IMG/VR virus record: IMGVR_UViG_3300033146_001917
Location: 1 to 64,000 of that record
Strand: one strand, 5' to 3'
Length of the DNA stretch: 64,000 bases
Source: a virus
Of the stretch, positions 1 through 8,276 are shown in pieces. The position numbers and the translations under genes were made by a program. Positions within the stretch are counted from its first letter, which is position 1. Every line of letters begins with the position of its first letter. The notes below the pieces were generated by a model. The model saw only the letters and a program-made list of their open reading frames with translations. It was not told where the DNA came from and ran no database searches.

Positions 1-13
1 GAAAACGAATAAA

Positions 14-367
14 ATGAATTTCAAAACCATTAAATATATGGTAAACTCAATAACAACTAATCCACATCCAACTGAAAACCAAACTCTACTGGTTCTTACA
101 TTAATGCTTCCATTGTTTACAAGCTATTACATTGGTGCTATTTTACAAATAAAGCGACTGCATGATTTAAATTTGTCTGGGTGGACCTTGTTATTAAACA
201 TGTTTATAGGAATTTTTAGCGCAGCTCTAATGGTATCTTATCCTGCTTATGGAATAGCATTAATTTCACTATATAGTATAGGATATTTTTTAGTGTTAAT
301 ACTTCAACCAGGAAAAAATAAGCCCAATAATTACGGAGCAACAAAATATATGTTAAGTCTTATCTAA
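14..367 (+). CDS. DUF805-family membrane protein, possibly 5'-truncated
   Basis: Small integral membrane protein of the DUF805 (YhaH-like) family, function unknown. The family marks visible are RLHDLNLSGW at residues 48-57, hydrophobic segments on both sides, and the C-terminal tail NKPNNYGATKY. The frame stays open to the first bases of the window, and the GRxxRxxYW segment that normally starts this family is missing. The ATG at 14 may therefore be internal, with the true start outside the window. It leads a short run of envelope-directed genes. Confidence is good for the family and poor for the start. Confidence 0.7.
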   Translation: MNFKTIKYMVNSITTNPHPTENQTLLVLTLMLPLFTSYYIGAILQIKRLHDLNLSGWTLLLNMFIGIFSAALMVSYPAYGIALISLYSIGYFLVLILQPGKNKPNNYGATKYMLSLI

Positions 368-397
368 CCTTCAACCCCTACTCACAAAGAAAATCAA

Positions 398-637
398 ATG
401 AAAACAATTACATCAATTATCGTAATTTCACTTTTATCAATAACTTCACCCTTTGGTAAGATAAATAATAACAACACTATTGTTTCTCCACCTGTTACCG
501 TAGCGTCATTTACATCACTCGTGTGTCCAAATGATGGGCTGATGTTGTTTAATACTTACCGTACCAAGTATATAAATGGACGATTAATGCACTTATATCG
601 TTGTTCTAACAATCATTACTGGTGGATTGATAATTAG
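398..637 (+). CDS. Small secreted cysteine-containing protein, unknown
   Basis: Not recognised. Residues 1-17 form a hydrophobic signal-like segment following Lys2. The mature part carries CPNDG at residues 43-47 and one later cysteine before NNHYWW, which looks like part of a zinc-ribbon layout, but only three candidate ligands are clear. It lies 30 bases after the DUF805 gene, and its ribosome binding site is weak (GAAAATCAA). The position next to two lipoprotein-like genes suggests an envelope or secreted role. Confidence 0.55.
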   Translation: MKTITSIIVISLLSITSPFGKINNNNTIVSPPVTVASFTSLVCPNDGLMLFNTYRTKYINGRLMHLYRCSNNHYWWIDN

Positions 638-695
638 CTTCTTTGCTCATCGCTTTTGTTAGCCGTGAGCTTCACCTTTCAACTGGGAGAGTGGT

Positions 696-1895
696 ATGAA
701 TAAATTACGAGCTTTTACTTTAGGTGGAATGTTTATTGCGGGTTGTGGTTTTAGTCCTGGCGTAAACGCTGATGTTGACAGTAGCAGTGCTGAAATTGAT
801 GCTCGGGAGGCTCAAGTAGTCACCATCAATAACACAACCGTCGAAACTAACGCAAACGAAGGTGAGCAGCCTACCTACAACCCACAACTTGATATCTTAT
901 ACAATCGGAACCGAACGGATGAAATATATAGCACACTTGATACATTGATTGCACGAGACAATGAAATTGTTGAGCAACTTGATACATTGATTGCACGAGA
1001 CAATGAAATTGTTGAGCAACTTGATACTCAAGAGGAACAGTATAACGACAATAGTAATCAAATTCAAACTCTTAATAGTAACCTCGAAAATCGTGCTGTT
1101 ACTGCAATGGGTTTGGAATCTAGCAACAACCCATTGAACCACGATCGATTTACTCCGCAAGAAGCTAAAGAAGCAATGGGGATTCAAGATGACAACAACC
1201 CATACAACCATGTAAAAAGATCAGTTGACACTATTGTTGCTATCACACAAACAGTAATAGGTTCTCTTACAGATAGCAACCCTACGAATCACACTAAACG
1301 AACAGTTGCACAATTAACGAATTTATTTTCTAATTTCGTAGGCGTACTTAATAACAACAACTCTATGAATCACAATCGTTACACTGACTCTGAAGCGATT
1401 AACGCCGTAAGACCTTACCTACCTACTGGTAGCTATATGTTTGGCACGGTATGTGGAGTCTCTGAACCTCATGATGGTAATGTCGGAGGTTGGGCAGGTA
1501 TTGGTGATATATGTAGAACTACTTGTGACAGTGACACTGCTCATTTATGCAGTCTTGACGAAGTTCATAAGTCGTTACAAATAGGAATAGAAATTAGCTC
1601 TAATAGTCGCTATGATATAGGAAATAATAATTGTTTAGGTTGTGGATCTGAAGAGTGGACTAAAGGTTCTGAAGACTGTATGACTTACGAAGAAGTTCTA
1701 ATGTATAAAGAAACACACGGAGGATGTTTCTTGATACATGAGAATGGAGCTGATTTATTATCATGCCCTCTTCTAAGTTGGACTAAACTACATTACGACA
1801 ACCTTCCTGATTTATACTGCTATCATCCAAACAGCTTGCAAAATAACTGCGAATTTGAAATACCCTTTCTCTGTTGCGACGCTTATAATCAATAA
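696..1895 (+). CDS. Exported repeat protein with cysteine-rich C-terminal domain
   Basis: Probably exported. Residues 1-25 form a signal sequence with an IAGC lipobox-like cysteine near residue 17 and an alternative cleavage site after VNA. Residues about 80-110 hold a 14-residue motif (LDTLIARDNEIVEQ) twice plus a partial third copy, with coiled-coil periodicity. Next come four spaced copies of an N-N/S-P-x-N-H motif followed by basic residues. The C-terminal 150 residues are rich in cysteine and contain GNVGGWAGIGDIC followed by HLCSLDEV; this resembles a GNxGGxxGxxxxC...HLC domain I associate with secreted proteins of deltaproteobacteria and relatives. GGGAGAG gives the ribosome binding site. 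The binding target is unknown. Confidence 0.75.
   Translation: MNKLRAFTLGGMFIAGCGFSPGVNADVDSSSAEIDAREAQVVTINNTTVETNANEGEQPTYNPQLDILYNRNRTDEIYSTLDTLIARDNEIVEQLDTLIARDNEIVEQLDTQEEQYNDNSNQIQTLNSNLENRAVTAMGLESSNNPLNHDRFTPQEAKEAMGIQDDNNPYNHVKRSVDTIVAITQTVIGSLTDSNPTNHTKRTVAQLTNLFSNFVGVLNNNNSMNHNRYTDSEAINAVRPYLPTGSYMFGTVCGVSEPHDGNVGGWAGIGDICRTTCDSDTAHLCSLDEVHKSLQIGIEISSNSRYDIGNNNCLGCGSEEWTKGSEDCMTYEEVLMYKETHGGCFLIHENGADLLSCPLLSWTKLHYDNLPDLYCYHPNSLQNNCEFEIPFLCCDAYNQ
936..1027 (+). repeat. 42-bp perfect tandem repeat, 2.2 copies
   Basis: The unit at 936-977 is repeated exactly at 978-1019 and starts a third time at 1020-1027. The 42-base period equals 14 codons, so it adds whole coiled-coil heptads to the exported protein without breaking the frame. 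Identity at the DNA level points to a recent duplication. Confidence 0.95.
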
Positions 1896-1917
1896 CCCAA
1901 ACAAAAAAGGATGTTTA

Positions 1918-2334
1918 ATGAAGCATTTACAACTTATTTTTATCTTTAGTGTAGTTTTCTTAACTTCTAGTTGCGGAAGTTTTGAATGCTCTCAAGATGA
2001 TTGGTATGGCACCTACATGGTGTCTTATGAAGAACATGACGGAGGAACATGCGGACCTATAGGCGAAACACTGTTAGTAATAGATGATACAGTTTCGTAC
2101 GGAAATTGTGTTAGTGTTTATAACCAAACTTCAGAAGACCAATGCACATCTAAAAGCGTCTTTGATTGTGAAGATAGTGGTAACAATATAACATTCACTG
2201 GATCTTCTATTATTACACAAGTGGCTCCTAATGGAGATACAATTACAGGTGTATTTACAATGTCTCTAAGAACATTATCAACCGGAAAATCAATATGTTC
2301 TAGTACATATGACATTATATACATTCGTCAATAA
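1918..2334 (+). CDS. Putative lipoprotein
   Basis: Residues 1-19 form a typical lipoprotein signal (Met-Lys, a hydrophobic stretch, then TSSC as lipobox), so the mature protein would start at Cys19. The remainder is Thr/Ser-rich with paired cysteines and a predicted beta character (EETLLVIDDTV, NNITFTGSSIITQ). An upstream in-frame start at 1855 is possible but would bury the signal; the ATG at 1918 has AAGGA about 7 bases ahead. It follows the exported repeat protein by 22 bases and is probably co-transcribed. Function unknown. Confidence 0.7.
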   Translation: MKHLQLIFIFSVVFLTSSCGSFECSQDDWYGTYMVSYEEHDGGTCGPIGETLLVIDDTVSYGNCVSVYNQTSEDQCTSKSVFDCEDSGNNITFTGSSIITQVAPNGDTITGVFTMSLRTLSTGKSICSSTYDIIYIRQ

Positions 2335-2450
2335 ACCCAACCCTACGGTCCCTCGCGAAAGCAAAAAACTTAAATGATATTGAAACCATTAAATATATTT
2401 TTGTCCAAGTTATTATATATCATGCTCAATTCAAACGGTTATCCAATAAT

Positions 2451-2528
2451 CGTTACCGCTTAACCTGGTTTTACAGCAACGGTCAAAAAGGACATGAAAC
2501 AGAATACCGTAACGACAAACTTCATTGA
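2451..2528 (+). pseudogene. Fragment of a MORN-like repeat gene
   Basis: In frame, these bases encode WFYSNGQKGHETEYRNDKLH and then a stop. This matches the WYxNGxxHRxDGPA repeat of the intact gene at 57548-57979. No start codon precedes the match in frame and stops follow at once, so this is a decayed copy. It sits in the 247-base gap between the lipoprotein gene and the gene at 2582; the rest of the gap shows nothing recognisable. Confidence 0.5.
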
Positions 2529-2581
2529 ATTATGGTAATGACCTAAACTTAGAGGACATAAATTCCTGGAAACTATGATTT

Positions 2582-2914
2582 ATGGTAGATAAAATATATT
2601 CTAAAGCTAATAGTCAAGTTACAGTAACACATGAAGAGTTTAGGCTAATCACCAATAATCACTGGATTGACTTATGCGATAAGTCGCAATTATCAGAATA
2701 TGATCGCTGGATAAATGACGCTGATCGTATTCCTGATTCACTAAAAGTTTTCTTTTTTTATCGAGGTGTATATCATTGTATCACAGATTTTAAACGCACC
2801 ACAAAAGAATTTTTTCCAAGTTGGGATGGGTATGTATATCTTCTACATGGAAACCTAGTGATCAAATTATCTCCTGACAAAACTAAAGTAAAAGTTGGCC
2901 ATTATATATTCTAA
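2582..2914 (+). CDS. Hypothetical protein
   Basis: Not recognised. A 110-residue soluble-looking protein, rich in aromatic residues (HWIDLCDKSQ, FFFYRGVYHC) and with a basic C-terminus. There is no signal peptide or membrane segment. No clear Shine-Dalgarno precedes the ATG, and a second ATG six bases upstream is out of frame. It lies between two decayed MORN-like copies, so the neighbourhood looks like degenerating accessory DNA. Confidence 0.5.
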   Translation: MVDKIYSKANSQVTVTHEEFRLITNNHWIDLCDKSQLSEYDRWINDADRIPDSLKVFFFYRGVYHCITDFKRTTKEFFPSWDGYVYLLHGNLVIKLSPDKTKVKVGHYIF

Positions 2915-2936
2915 TTTAAATATTAAGGTATCAGCC

Positions 2937-3182
2937 ATGAACAATGAATCTCATTATTGGATAAATATTAAGTCAGAAATGACAATATATTATTGACAAC
3001 ATCTATTTCACCGAGAAGACGGTCCAGCAATTGAACATCTTGATGGATATAAGGCATGGTACAGATATGGTAAACGTCATAGATTAGAAGGACCGACAAT
3101 CGAAGATCTATACAGAAATCATGAATATTGGGTTAATGGTAAACAATTTACTAAAAATAAATTCAATACTCAAATAAGTTAA
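2937..3182 (+). pseudogene. MORN-like repeat gene interrupted by an in-frame TGA
   Basis: An 81-codon frame with a normal start (AAGG ahead of ATG at 2937) carries a single in-frame TGA at 2994-2996. Downstream it reads HREDGPAIEHLDGYKAWYRY and ends in YWVNGKQFTKNKF, closely matching the repeats and C-terminus of the protein at 57548-57979. In that alignment the TGA replaces the residue that is Leu in a WYLNG unit, so a single base change (TTA to TGA) would explain it. It is a recent pseudogene or, less likely, a readthrough gene. Confidence 0.65.
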
Positions 3183-3251
3183 TTGATGTATCTAAAGGCT
3201 CACCGAACGATCTAGCAAAGACGATATAAAACACAGGCAATAAGAATACAA

Positions 3252-3548
3252 ATGTACATCTATGTAGTCGAACGAATAGTTCAATATGATCCACCTGGAA
3301 TAATCAGTGCTCCAGTATTAGGAGTATTTACATCTAAAAGTAAAGCAAATTTACACATGGAAGCAATCAAACAAGATAGGTTATCCCATGGGAGTACATT
3401 ACTGTACGATAGAATAATGCCATACAATTGCATTATTTCAGTTTGTGAAAATATACCAAAGGACATAAAACGTATAGAATTTGAAAAACATGACAATATA
3501 CATGAAATTCTTATATTAAGACGTTACACGATTAGAAAGAAAAAATAA
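3252..3548 (+). CDS. Small hypothetical phage protein
   Basis: Not firmly recognised. The N-terminus (MYIYVVERIVQYDPP, then GVFTSKSKANLHMEAIKQD) looks like small phage proteins in which a beta strand is followed by a residue-counting helix (GVFxSxExAxxxxxxL). No membrane segment is present. The stop codon shares a base with the start of the CCA-adding enzyme, so translation of the two is probably coupled. Confidence 0.55.
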   Translation: MYIYVVERIVQYDPPGIISAPVLGVFTSKSKANLHMEAIKQDRLSHGSTLLYDRIMPYNCIISVCENIPKDIKRIEFEKHDNIHEILILRRYTIRKKK

Positions 3549-4885
3549 TGCATTATATTTTATCAGCTACACAAGAATTAATAGTAAGGGAAGTACGATC
3601 CGCCGGATTTAAAATATGGATTGTAGGAGGAGCTGTACGAGATCGTATTTTGAGACGAAAATGCAGTGATATTGATTTGGTTACAAATATTCCAATCAGT
3701 ATTATTGAAAAGATATTGAAGGACAATAATCTTCACGCACTAAAAGAAGAATTTGAAACTATAGTCCTTCGTATAAAAGCTAAAGAAAACGAGTTAATAG
3801 ATATTGCTATAACACAAAATATTCAGGATGATCTTTCAAGACGAGACATAACTATTAATGCTATTGCGCAAGAAATAGATGACACTGGATTAGTTCTCGA
3901 TACATTAGATCCATTTGATGGTGCAGAAGATATACAGAAGCAACAAATTATATTTATAAATCCGGATATTAATATTATAGCAGATCCCGTAAAGATACTA
4001 CGTGCTTGTCGTTTCTCTGCACTAGGTGAAAAATGGGTAATTCAAAATCCATCTATAATATCAACACACGCAAAATTGATTAATTCAGTAAGTAAGGAAA
4101 GAATCAGAACTGAAATTATGAAGGGAATCAGTTACCCCGCTCCAATGAATTTCATGGATAATATTTTATCGGCGGGACTTCTTCCCTACATAATGTCTCC
4201 TGTACACCTAACAAAAGGAATAGTACAAAATAAACATCATGCAGAAGAAGTATTAGAACATCTTCTATATTCATTTAAAGCTAGTGTCGAATTTACAAAT
4301 AAACCATTACTTAGACTAGCAGCTCTATTCCATGATGTAGGTAAAAAAGAAACACAATCAATAGATAAGTACGGAGAAGTACATTTCTATAAACATGAGA
4401 TTGTGGGAGGAAAAATAACTAGAAAATGGATGAAGGAATATAAATTTTCAAATAAAGAAATTGAGTATGTAACCAAAATGGTTACGTATCATCAATGGAG
4501 ATTTTATCCAGACTCTAAAGACAAAACTATACGTAGATGGCTCAATACAGTTGGACAAGACTGGTACGATCTAATAATTCTTCGATCTTGTGATCGTAAA
4601 GGTAATTTAGCTAAGAAACATAAACCAGCAGTTACTCATGAAACTAAGCAACTAATATCTAGAATTGAAAATATACTTAACCGCAAAGAACCAGTATTTG
4701 ACAAAGATCTGCAAATATCAGGTAAGGATTTGATACGACTAGGATTTAAACCAGGTCCTGAATTTGGAAAAATCTTACAGGACTGTTGGTCATTAGTTTT
4801 GAATTTCCCAGAAAGAAATACGAACAAGAGTCTAATTAGTTTTGTAACAAAGAATAACGAGGTACCTAATAATGCAACCAGATGA
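3548..4885 (+). CDS. CCA tRNA nucleotidyltransferase / poly(A) polymerase family, with HD domain
   Basis: Expected to add or repair the 3' CCA of tRNAs using CTP and ATP. The class II nucleotidyltransferase head shows GGAVRD at residues 27-32 and the metal-binding DxD in SDIDLVT (Asp41, Asp43). RRDITINAIA follows near residue 100, then the RNA-binding helical region. An HD domain (LFHDVGKK, His about 261) and a C-terminal GFKPGPEFGKIL segment complete the CCA-adding architecture; 445 residues is a normal length. tRNA-Pro (8887) and the first permuted tRNA (15087) lack an encoded CCA, which would require such an enzyme. It overlaps the next gene by 14 bases. Confidence 0.9.
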   Translation: MHYILSATQELIVREVRSAGFKIWIVGGAVRDRILRRKCSDIDLVTNIPISIIEKILKDNNLHALKEEFETIVLRIKAKENELIDIAITQNIQDDLSRRDITINAIAQEIDDTGLVLDTLDPFDGAEDIQKQQIIFINPDINIIADPVKILRACRFSALGEKWVIQNPSIISTHAKLINSVSKERIRTEIMKGISYPAPMNFMDNILSAGLLPYIMSPVHLTKGIVQNKHHAEEVLEHLLYSFKASVEFTNKPLLRLAALFHDVGKKETQSIDKYGEVHFYKHEIVGGKITRKWMKEYKFSNKEIEYVTKMVTYHQWRFYPDSKDKTIRRWLNTVGQDWYDLIILRSCDRKGNLAKKHKPAVTHETKQLISRIENILNRKEPVFDKDLQISGKDLIRLGFKPGPEFGKILQDCWSLVLNFPERNTNKSLISFVTKNNEVPNNATR

Positions 4886-5306
4886 TATGTCTCAAATTTG
4901 GTCAACTGCTTTGTCGGAAGCAATAAAGAAAATGCTGACTGAACAAATAACAGGAGCTACGTCAAATACAACTAACGTAAAGACAACTATTGAAGTACAT
5001 AATGCTCTTTTTGAGGCAATACATACAGTGTGTAGCAAATTGGGCATTTCCTCAGAAGATATTTTTTCAACAATGGCTACAGATGGTTTTAATCAGATAT
5101 TAAAGGAAAAAATGACATTCACTTCTCAGGTTGTACCGGATAGTCAAAGTTCGATGAACAAATTAGAAGAATTTGGACTTAATATGGATAATATGAAGAA
5201 TGGGATAACAAAATTAGAGGACATAATTGGAAAACTTAAGGAAATTGAACATGCAACACAAAGTAAGACCATCTATGCTAACAAGGTTAATAAGAATAGT
5301 AAATAA
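4872..5306 (+). CDS. Hypothetical protein with C-terminal coiled coil
   Basis: Not recognised. A 144-residue protein with a mixed helical N-terminus and, at residues about 95-130, a heptad-like helix (MNKLEEFGLNMDN, ITKLEDIIGKLKEIEH) suggesting oligomerisation. It begins 14 bases inside the end of the CCA-adding enzyme, so translation may be coupled. No catalytic motif is visible. Confidence 0.6.
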   Translation: MQPDDMSQIWSTALSEAIKKMLTEQITGATSNTTNVKTTIEVHNALFEAIHTVCSKLGISSEDIFSTMATDGFNQILKEKMTFTSQVVPDSQSSMNKLEEFGLNMDNMKNGITKLEDIIGKLKEIEHATQSKTIYANKVNKNSK

Positions 5307-5424
5307 TGTTTCATACCTTATAGGACGTTTCCTGAATCTATTAGTTGAAGAAACTACCTTCAATTCATTCCTTTGGAATTTTATTGCTGGTTACTCAGAT
5401 ATGAGTACAAGTAAGAGGCGATAA
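5251..5424 (+). CDS. Small basic hypothetical protein
   Basis: Not recognised; 57 residues. The start at 5251 is chosen because AAGGA lies 8 bases ahead; a TTG at 5227 would give a longer overlap. The N-terminus is basic and the middle is hydrophobic (YLIGRFLNLLVEETTF), so it may be membrane-associated. It overlaps the previous gene by 56 bases, and its TAA shares one base with the next ATG. That gene-like linkage is the main reason to accept it. Confidence 0.45.
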   Translation: MQHKVRPSMLTRLIRIVNNVSYLIGRFLNLLVEETTFNSFLWNFIAGYSDMSTSKRR

Positions 5425-6866
5425 TGAATCGTATATTCGACGATATAACTAATCCTAATAATGCGATATTGTCCATACCACAAGAACAAGGAGGAACAGA
5501 AGATGATAATTATCTAGCATCCATTGGCGATGCAGTAATGAAACATATTGACAGTTTATCGGATGGTGAACGTCATTTATGGGAAACTGTATTTACTATG
5601 CCAGATGGGGCAATTTTCAGAACAGAACCATCTCCTACATGGCATGATCCTGACCCGTTCGCTCTGCGTGGTAAGGATATGGAAATATATTTCGAAAAAA
5701 TTCGTCGAGACAATAAAGGACGATTTATTCCAAAAGAAAACTTTGCTTACCTAAAGGAAGCAATGGAAATAGAAATTGAGCGACAAGCAAAATCAGAAGA
5801 TGTATTTGATAATAGTGAATTAATTCCATTCGAACAAATGGAACGATTTCCAGGAATGACTAAACATATAGATATCCCATCAACACCACGTGATCGTATG
5901 ATCTATATGGGTGCTACAAAGGAAATGTTCTATGATGAATTTCCAACTGGTCATCCAAGAGAAAAAACGATTAGACAAGCATTGTCTATTTTGAATCAAG
6001 AACATGCTACAATAGACAAACAATATACTAAATGGTTTGATATATGGTTAAGTGAACAAAATTTACCCACATATGTTGAATATTTATTATCTAATTTGTC
6101 TCACGATATTGATCAACTAGATGATATGGCAATTGATAATCCATCAGATCTAGCATGTGTCTGTTTAGAAAAAATAGACACAATATGGCGTAAAGAATAT
6201 ATCAATGGCACACGTGCAAAATTAAAAAAAGATCCTATTGCTGTCATATTACTTCAAAATAAGAAGGAGTGGAAAGAGCGATTCGATAGTGGTGAATCTG
6301 TCTATAGCTCTATCAAAAAATTTGGACAAACTTTATTTTTGTTATTTCAAGGAAAAACTGAAAAAGTTAACGGAGAAGAACGTCACCAATTACGCCGACA
6401 TCACTGGCAGCTTTATAAAGAAATAAAAAATTACTGTGCAGCCAAAATACTGGTGAATGGTATAGAATTGAATCATTCTAGTCCCAGAGTTCTAGAGAAG
6501 CAGTTTGGACAAAAAAATAAAGACAATATATTTTTTAATAGACCATTTGATAGTATTTTAGATTTAGAAAAAGCTGATTTACTTCATTCTGATGTGTTTA
6601 CTAATGATGTAAAAAGTAAGCATATTATTGACATTATCGAACAACTTGTAAACGAAACTAAGATGGGAGAGGATCTAGGTAGTTTCCGAACATTTGAAAC
6701 AAAATTATTCTCATTACATAATGAGGGGGCAGTACTAGATTGGAGTGCAATTTGGATGTACTATCGCACATCACGAGAGTTAATCATACGTCATCAAGAA
6801 CGTAGACGAAGGATTAAAGAACAACAAAACAACATTATAGAGTTAGTCAATGAAAGGCAAGGATAA
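5424..6866 (+). CDS. Large hypothetical phage protein
   Basis: Not recognised. A 480-residue soluble protein, mostly charged and helical, ending in a strongly basic helix (RHQERRRRIKEQQNN). It has no signal, membrane segment or nucleotide-binding loop. It starts inside the stop codon of the small gene before it and overlaps the next gene by 17 bases, so it belongs to a coupled block that ends with SpoVG and the nucleotidyltransferase-like gene. Confidence 0.75.
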   Translation: MNRIFDDITNPNNAILSIPQEQGGTEDDNYLASIGDAVMKHIDSLSDGERHLWETVFTMPDGAIFRTEPSPTWHDPDPFALRGKDMEIYFEKIRRDNKGRFIPKENFAYLKEAMEIEIERQAKSEDVFDNSELIPFEQMERFPGMTKHIDIPSTPRDRMIYMGATKEMFYDEFPTGHPREKTIRQALSILNQEHATIDKQYTKWFDIWLSEQNLPTYVEYLLSNLSHDIDQLDDMAIDNPSDLACVCLEKIDTIWRKEYINGTRAKLKKDPIAVILLQNKKEWKERFDSGESVYSSIKKFGQTLFLLFQGKTEKVNGEERHQLRRHHWQLYKEIKNYCAAKILVNGIELNHSSPRVLEKQFGQKNKDNIFFNRPFDSILDLEKADLLHSDVFTNDVKSKHIIDIIEQLVNETKMGEDLGSFRTFETKLFSLHNEGAVLDWSAIWMYYRTSRELIIRHQERRRRIKEQQNNIIELVNERQG

Positions 6867-7161
6867 AACTTTGGATTTAGATCTCGATTTACACAAAAAA
6901 TTATCTTCTAAACCAGTTATTAAGGGACATAGGGCATCGCTAAAACTCATGATTCCACAAAAGGATAACACATGGCAGGATATAGATTTAGCAACATGCT
7001 TAACTTCTGATTTTGAAACATGGTTGCACTTTGTACATCCTGGATTCCAATTTTCTCCTGGACATTGTTCGAAATATGTAATAAGAATAGAGGCTTTTAA
7101 GGAAGCCATGCGTTTTCATAAATATTTATTAACTGTTAGTGATAACAACACCATAAACTAA
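6850..7161 (+). CDS. Hypothetical protein
   Basis: Not recognised. 103 residues, basic N-terminus (KGKDKTLDLDLDLHKKL) followed by a compact globular part with conserved-looking aromatic and cysteine residues. Its start overlaps the preceding gene by 17 bases and no good ribosome binding site precedes it, which fits translational coupling. Confidence 0.6.
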   Translation: MKGKDKTLDLDLDLHKKLSSKPVIKGHRASLKLMIPQKDNTWQDIDLATCLTSDFETWLHFVHPGFQFSPGHCSKYVIRIEAFKEAMRFHKYLLTVSDNNTIN

Positions 7162-7174
7162 ACAAGGAAAAACA

Positions 7175-7483
7175 ATGATAAGTAACATTAAGTGTTGGCC
7201 CTCAAAGGGTAATTCAAGCATTAGGGCTAATGGCTCGTTTCAAGTAGATAACTTTATTATAAAGTTTTTACTAATCGAAGGGAAGAAAGGGCTATTTGTA
7301 AGCCTTCCATCACATAAATATGAAAAGGAAGGAAAGACAGAGTATGTAGATGACGTATTCCCTCTTTCGAAGGAAGCACGTGATGAAATGCAAAAAGATA
7401 TAATTGGTGCATACAACAAGGAAATTAAAACGGATCAGAGTATGAATCAGGATCAATCGTACGATAATATTCCATTTGGTTAA
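7175..7483 (+). CDS. spoVG: SpoVG-family nucleic-acid-binding protein
   Basis: Member of the SpoVG family, small dimeric proteins that bind RNA and DNA and act as pleiotropic regulators in bacteria. The family core is plain: an N-terminal strand (ISNIKCWP), VDNFIIKFLLIEGKKGLFV, then the signature SLPSHKY and a C-terminal helix (ARDEMQKDIIGAYNKE). About 85 residues match the usual length, plus a 17-residue acidic, polar tail. AAGGA lies 8 bases before the start. In a phage it is likely a regulator of transcripts, but no target can be read from the sequence. Confidence 0.85.
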   Translation: MISNIKCWPSKGNSSIRANGSFQVDNFIIKFLLIEGKKGLFVSLPSHKYEKEGKTEYVDDVFPLSKEARDEMQKDIIGAYNKEIKTDQSMNQDQSYDNIPFG

Positions 7484-7486
7484 ATA

Positions 7487-8266
7487 ATGCGAGAAGGTGT
7501 ATTAGACAATTCCGACAACAGAGAAGATTTTATTCTTTACTCTGTATATCCAAATAATATATACCCAGTGTCATATATCCTTACAGGTTTGAAAAGCTAT
7601 GGATTAACAGGAAATTGGTCCTACCTTGGTATTCACATGATGGATACTAGCAATTGTCTAATACATCCTTCTCGTAGAGAATCTCTACAAATAGTTCAAA
7701 AAAGTTACGACATGAATCTCATGGAGACTCCAAAAGGTAACTATTTATCTATGATTTCATTTGAACTTTGGGAATTACAGAATTTAATCCAACAAGGAAT
7801 GTTTCAGGCTTATGAACTATTGTTTATGCCTGAAATATATCGTAATCCTGAAATGAATTCTATACTTTCTCTTTGTAGAGAAGCTCTTAATAATAGAATA
7901 GGTGAACAAGCTATACAATATAGTTTGTTCCAATCTCGTAGACGAATAACTAGTAGACGAGTAATTTTAAGTTATTACAGATTACTTCAAGCTATTTATT
8001 TTCTTCGAGAACGTGATTTTGAATGGAACATTAAAAAATTATTTTTTGAATGCAATGTATCCTCTATTGCACAAGGTCAAGATCTTCTTCTAAAATATAT
8101 AGATGGAGACACAACGCCTCCAAAAAATATTTTTGGTGAACTCTCTTCTTTGATGCAAGAAGTTGATTCAACTGTACTACATTCCACATTGTCAGATATA
8201 TCGTCTCAATCTCTATTAGATAAAATTGACAATGAAATAATAACTCAGAGACTAAAATTTACATAA
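7487..8266 (+). CDS. Divergent nucleotidyltransferase-like protein (COG3541 type), probably inactive head
   Basis: The order of elements resembles phage and bacterial minimal nucleotidyltransferases of the COG3541 type: a SYGLTGNWSYLGIHM segment where GSxxxG...SDxD is expected, then ISFELWELQNLIQQGMFQAY followed by ELLFMPE, and a helical C-terminal part (YYRLLQAIYFLRERDFEW). The acidic residues that bind metal are not present in the first motif, so the protein may have lost catalysis and kept a binding role. It follows SpoVG by 3 bases. The family call is an inference from motif order and could be wrong. Confidence 0.45.
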   Translation: MREGVLDNSDNREDFILYSVYPNNIYPVSYILTGLKSYGLTGNWSYLGIHMMDTSNCLIHPSRRESLQIVQKSYDMNLMETPKGNYLSMISFELWELQNLIQQGMFQAYELLFMPEIYRNPEMNSILSLCREALNNRIGEQAIQYSLFQSRRRITSRRVILSYYRLLQAIYFLRERDFEWNIKKLFFECNVSSIAQGQDLLLKYIDGDTTPPKNIFGELSSLMQEVDSTVLHSTLSDISSQSLLDKIDNEIITQRLKFT

Positions 8267-8276
8267 AGGAATATAT

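Noticed and set aside
897-1211. Long minus-strand frame opposite the exported repeat protein
   Set aside because: It is an antisense shadow produced by the tandem repeat; it has no ribosome binding site and conflicts with a clearly exported protein on the plus strand.
2994-2996. Selenocysteine or programmed readthrough at the in-frame TGA
   Set aside because: The aligned residue in the intact family member is Leu, not Cys, no SECIS-like hairpin was seen, and TGA is used as a normal stop elsewhere in the window.
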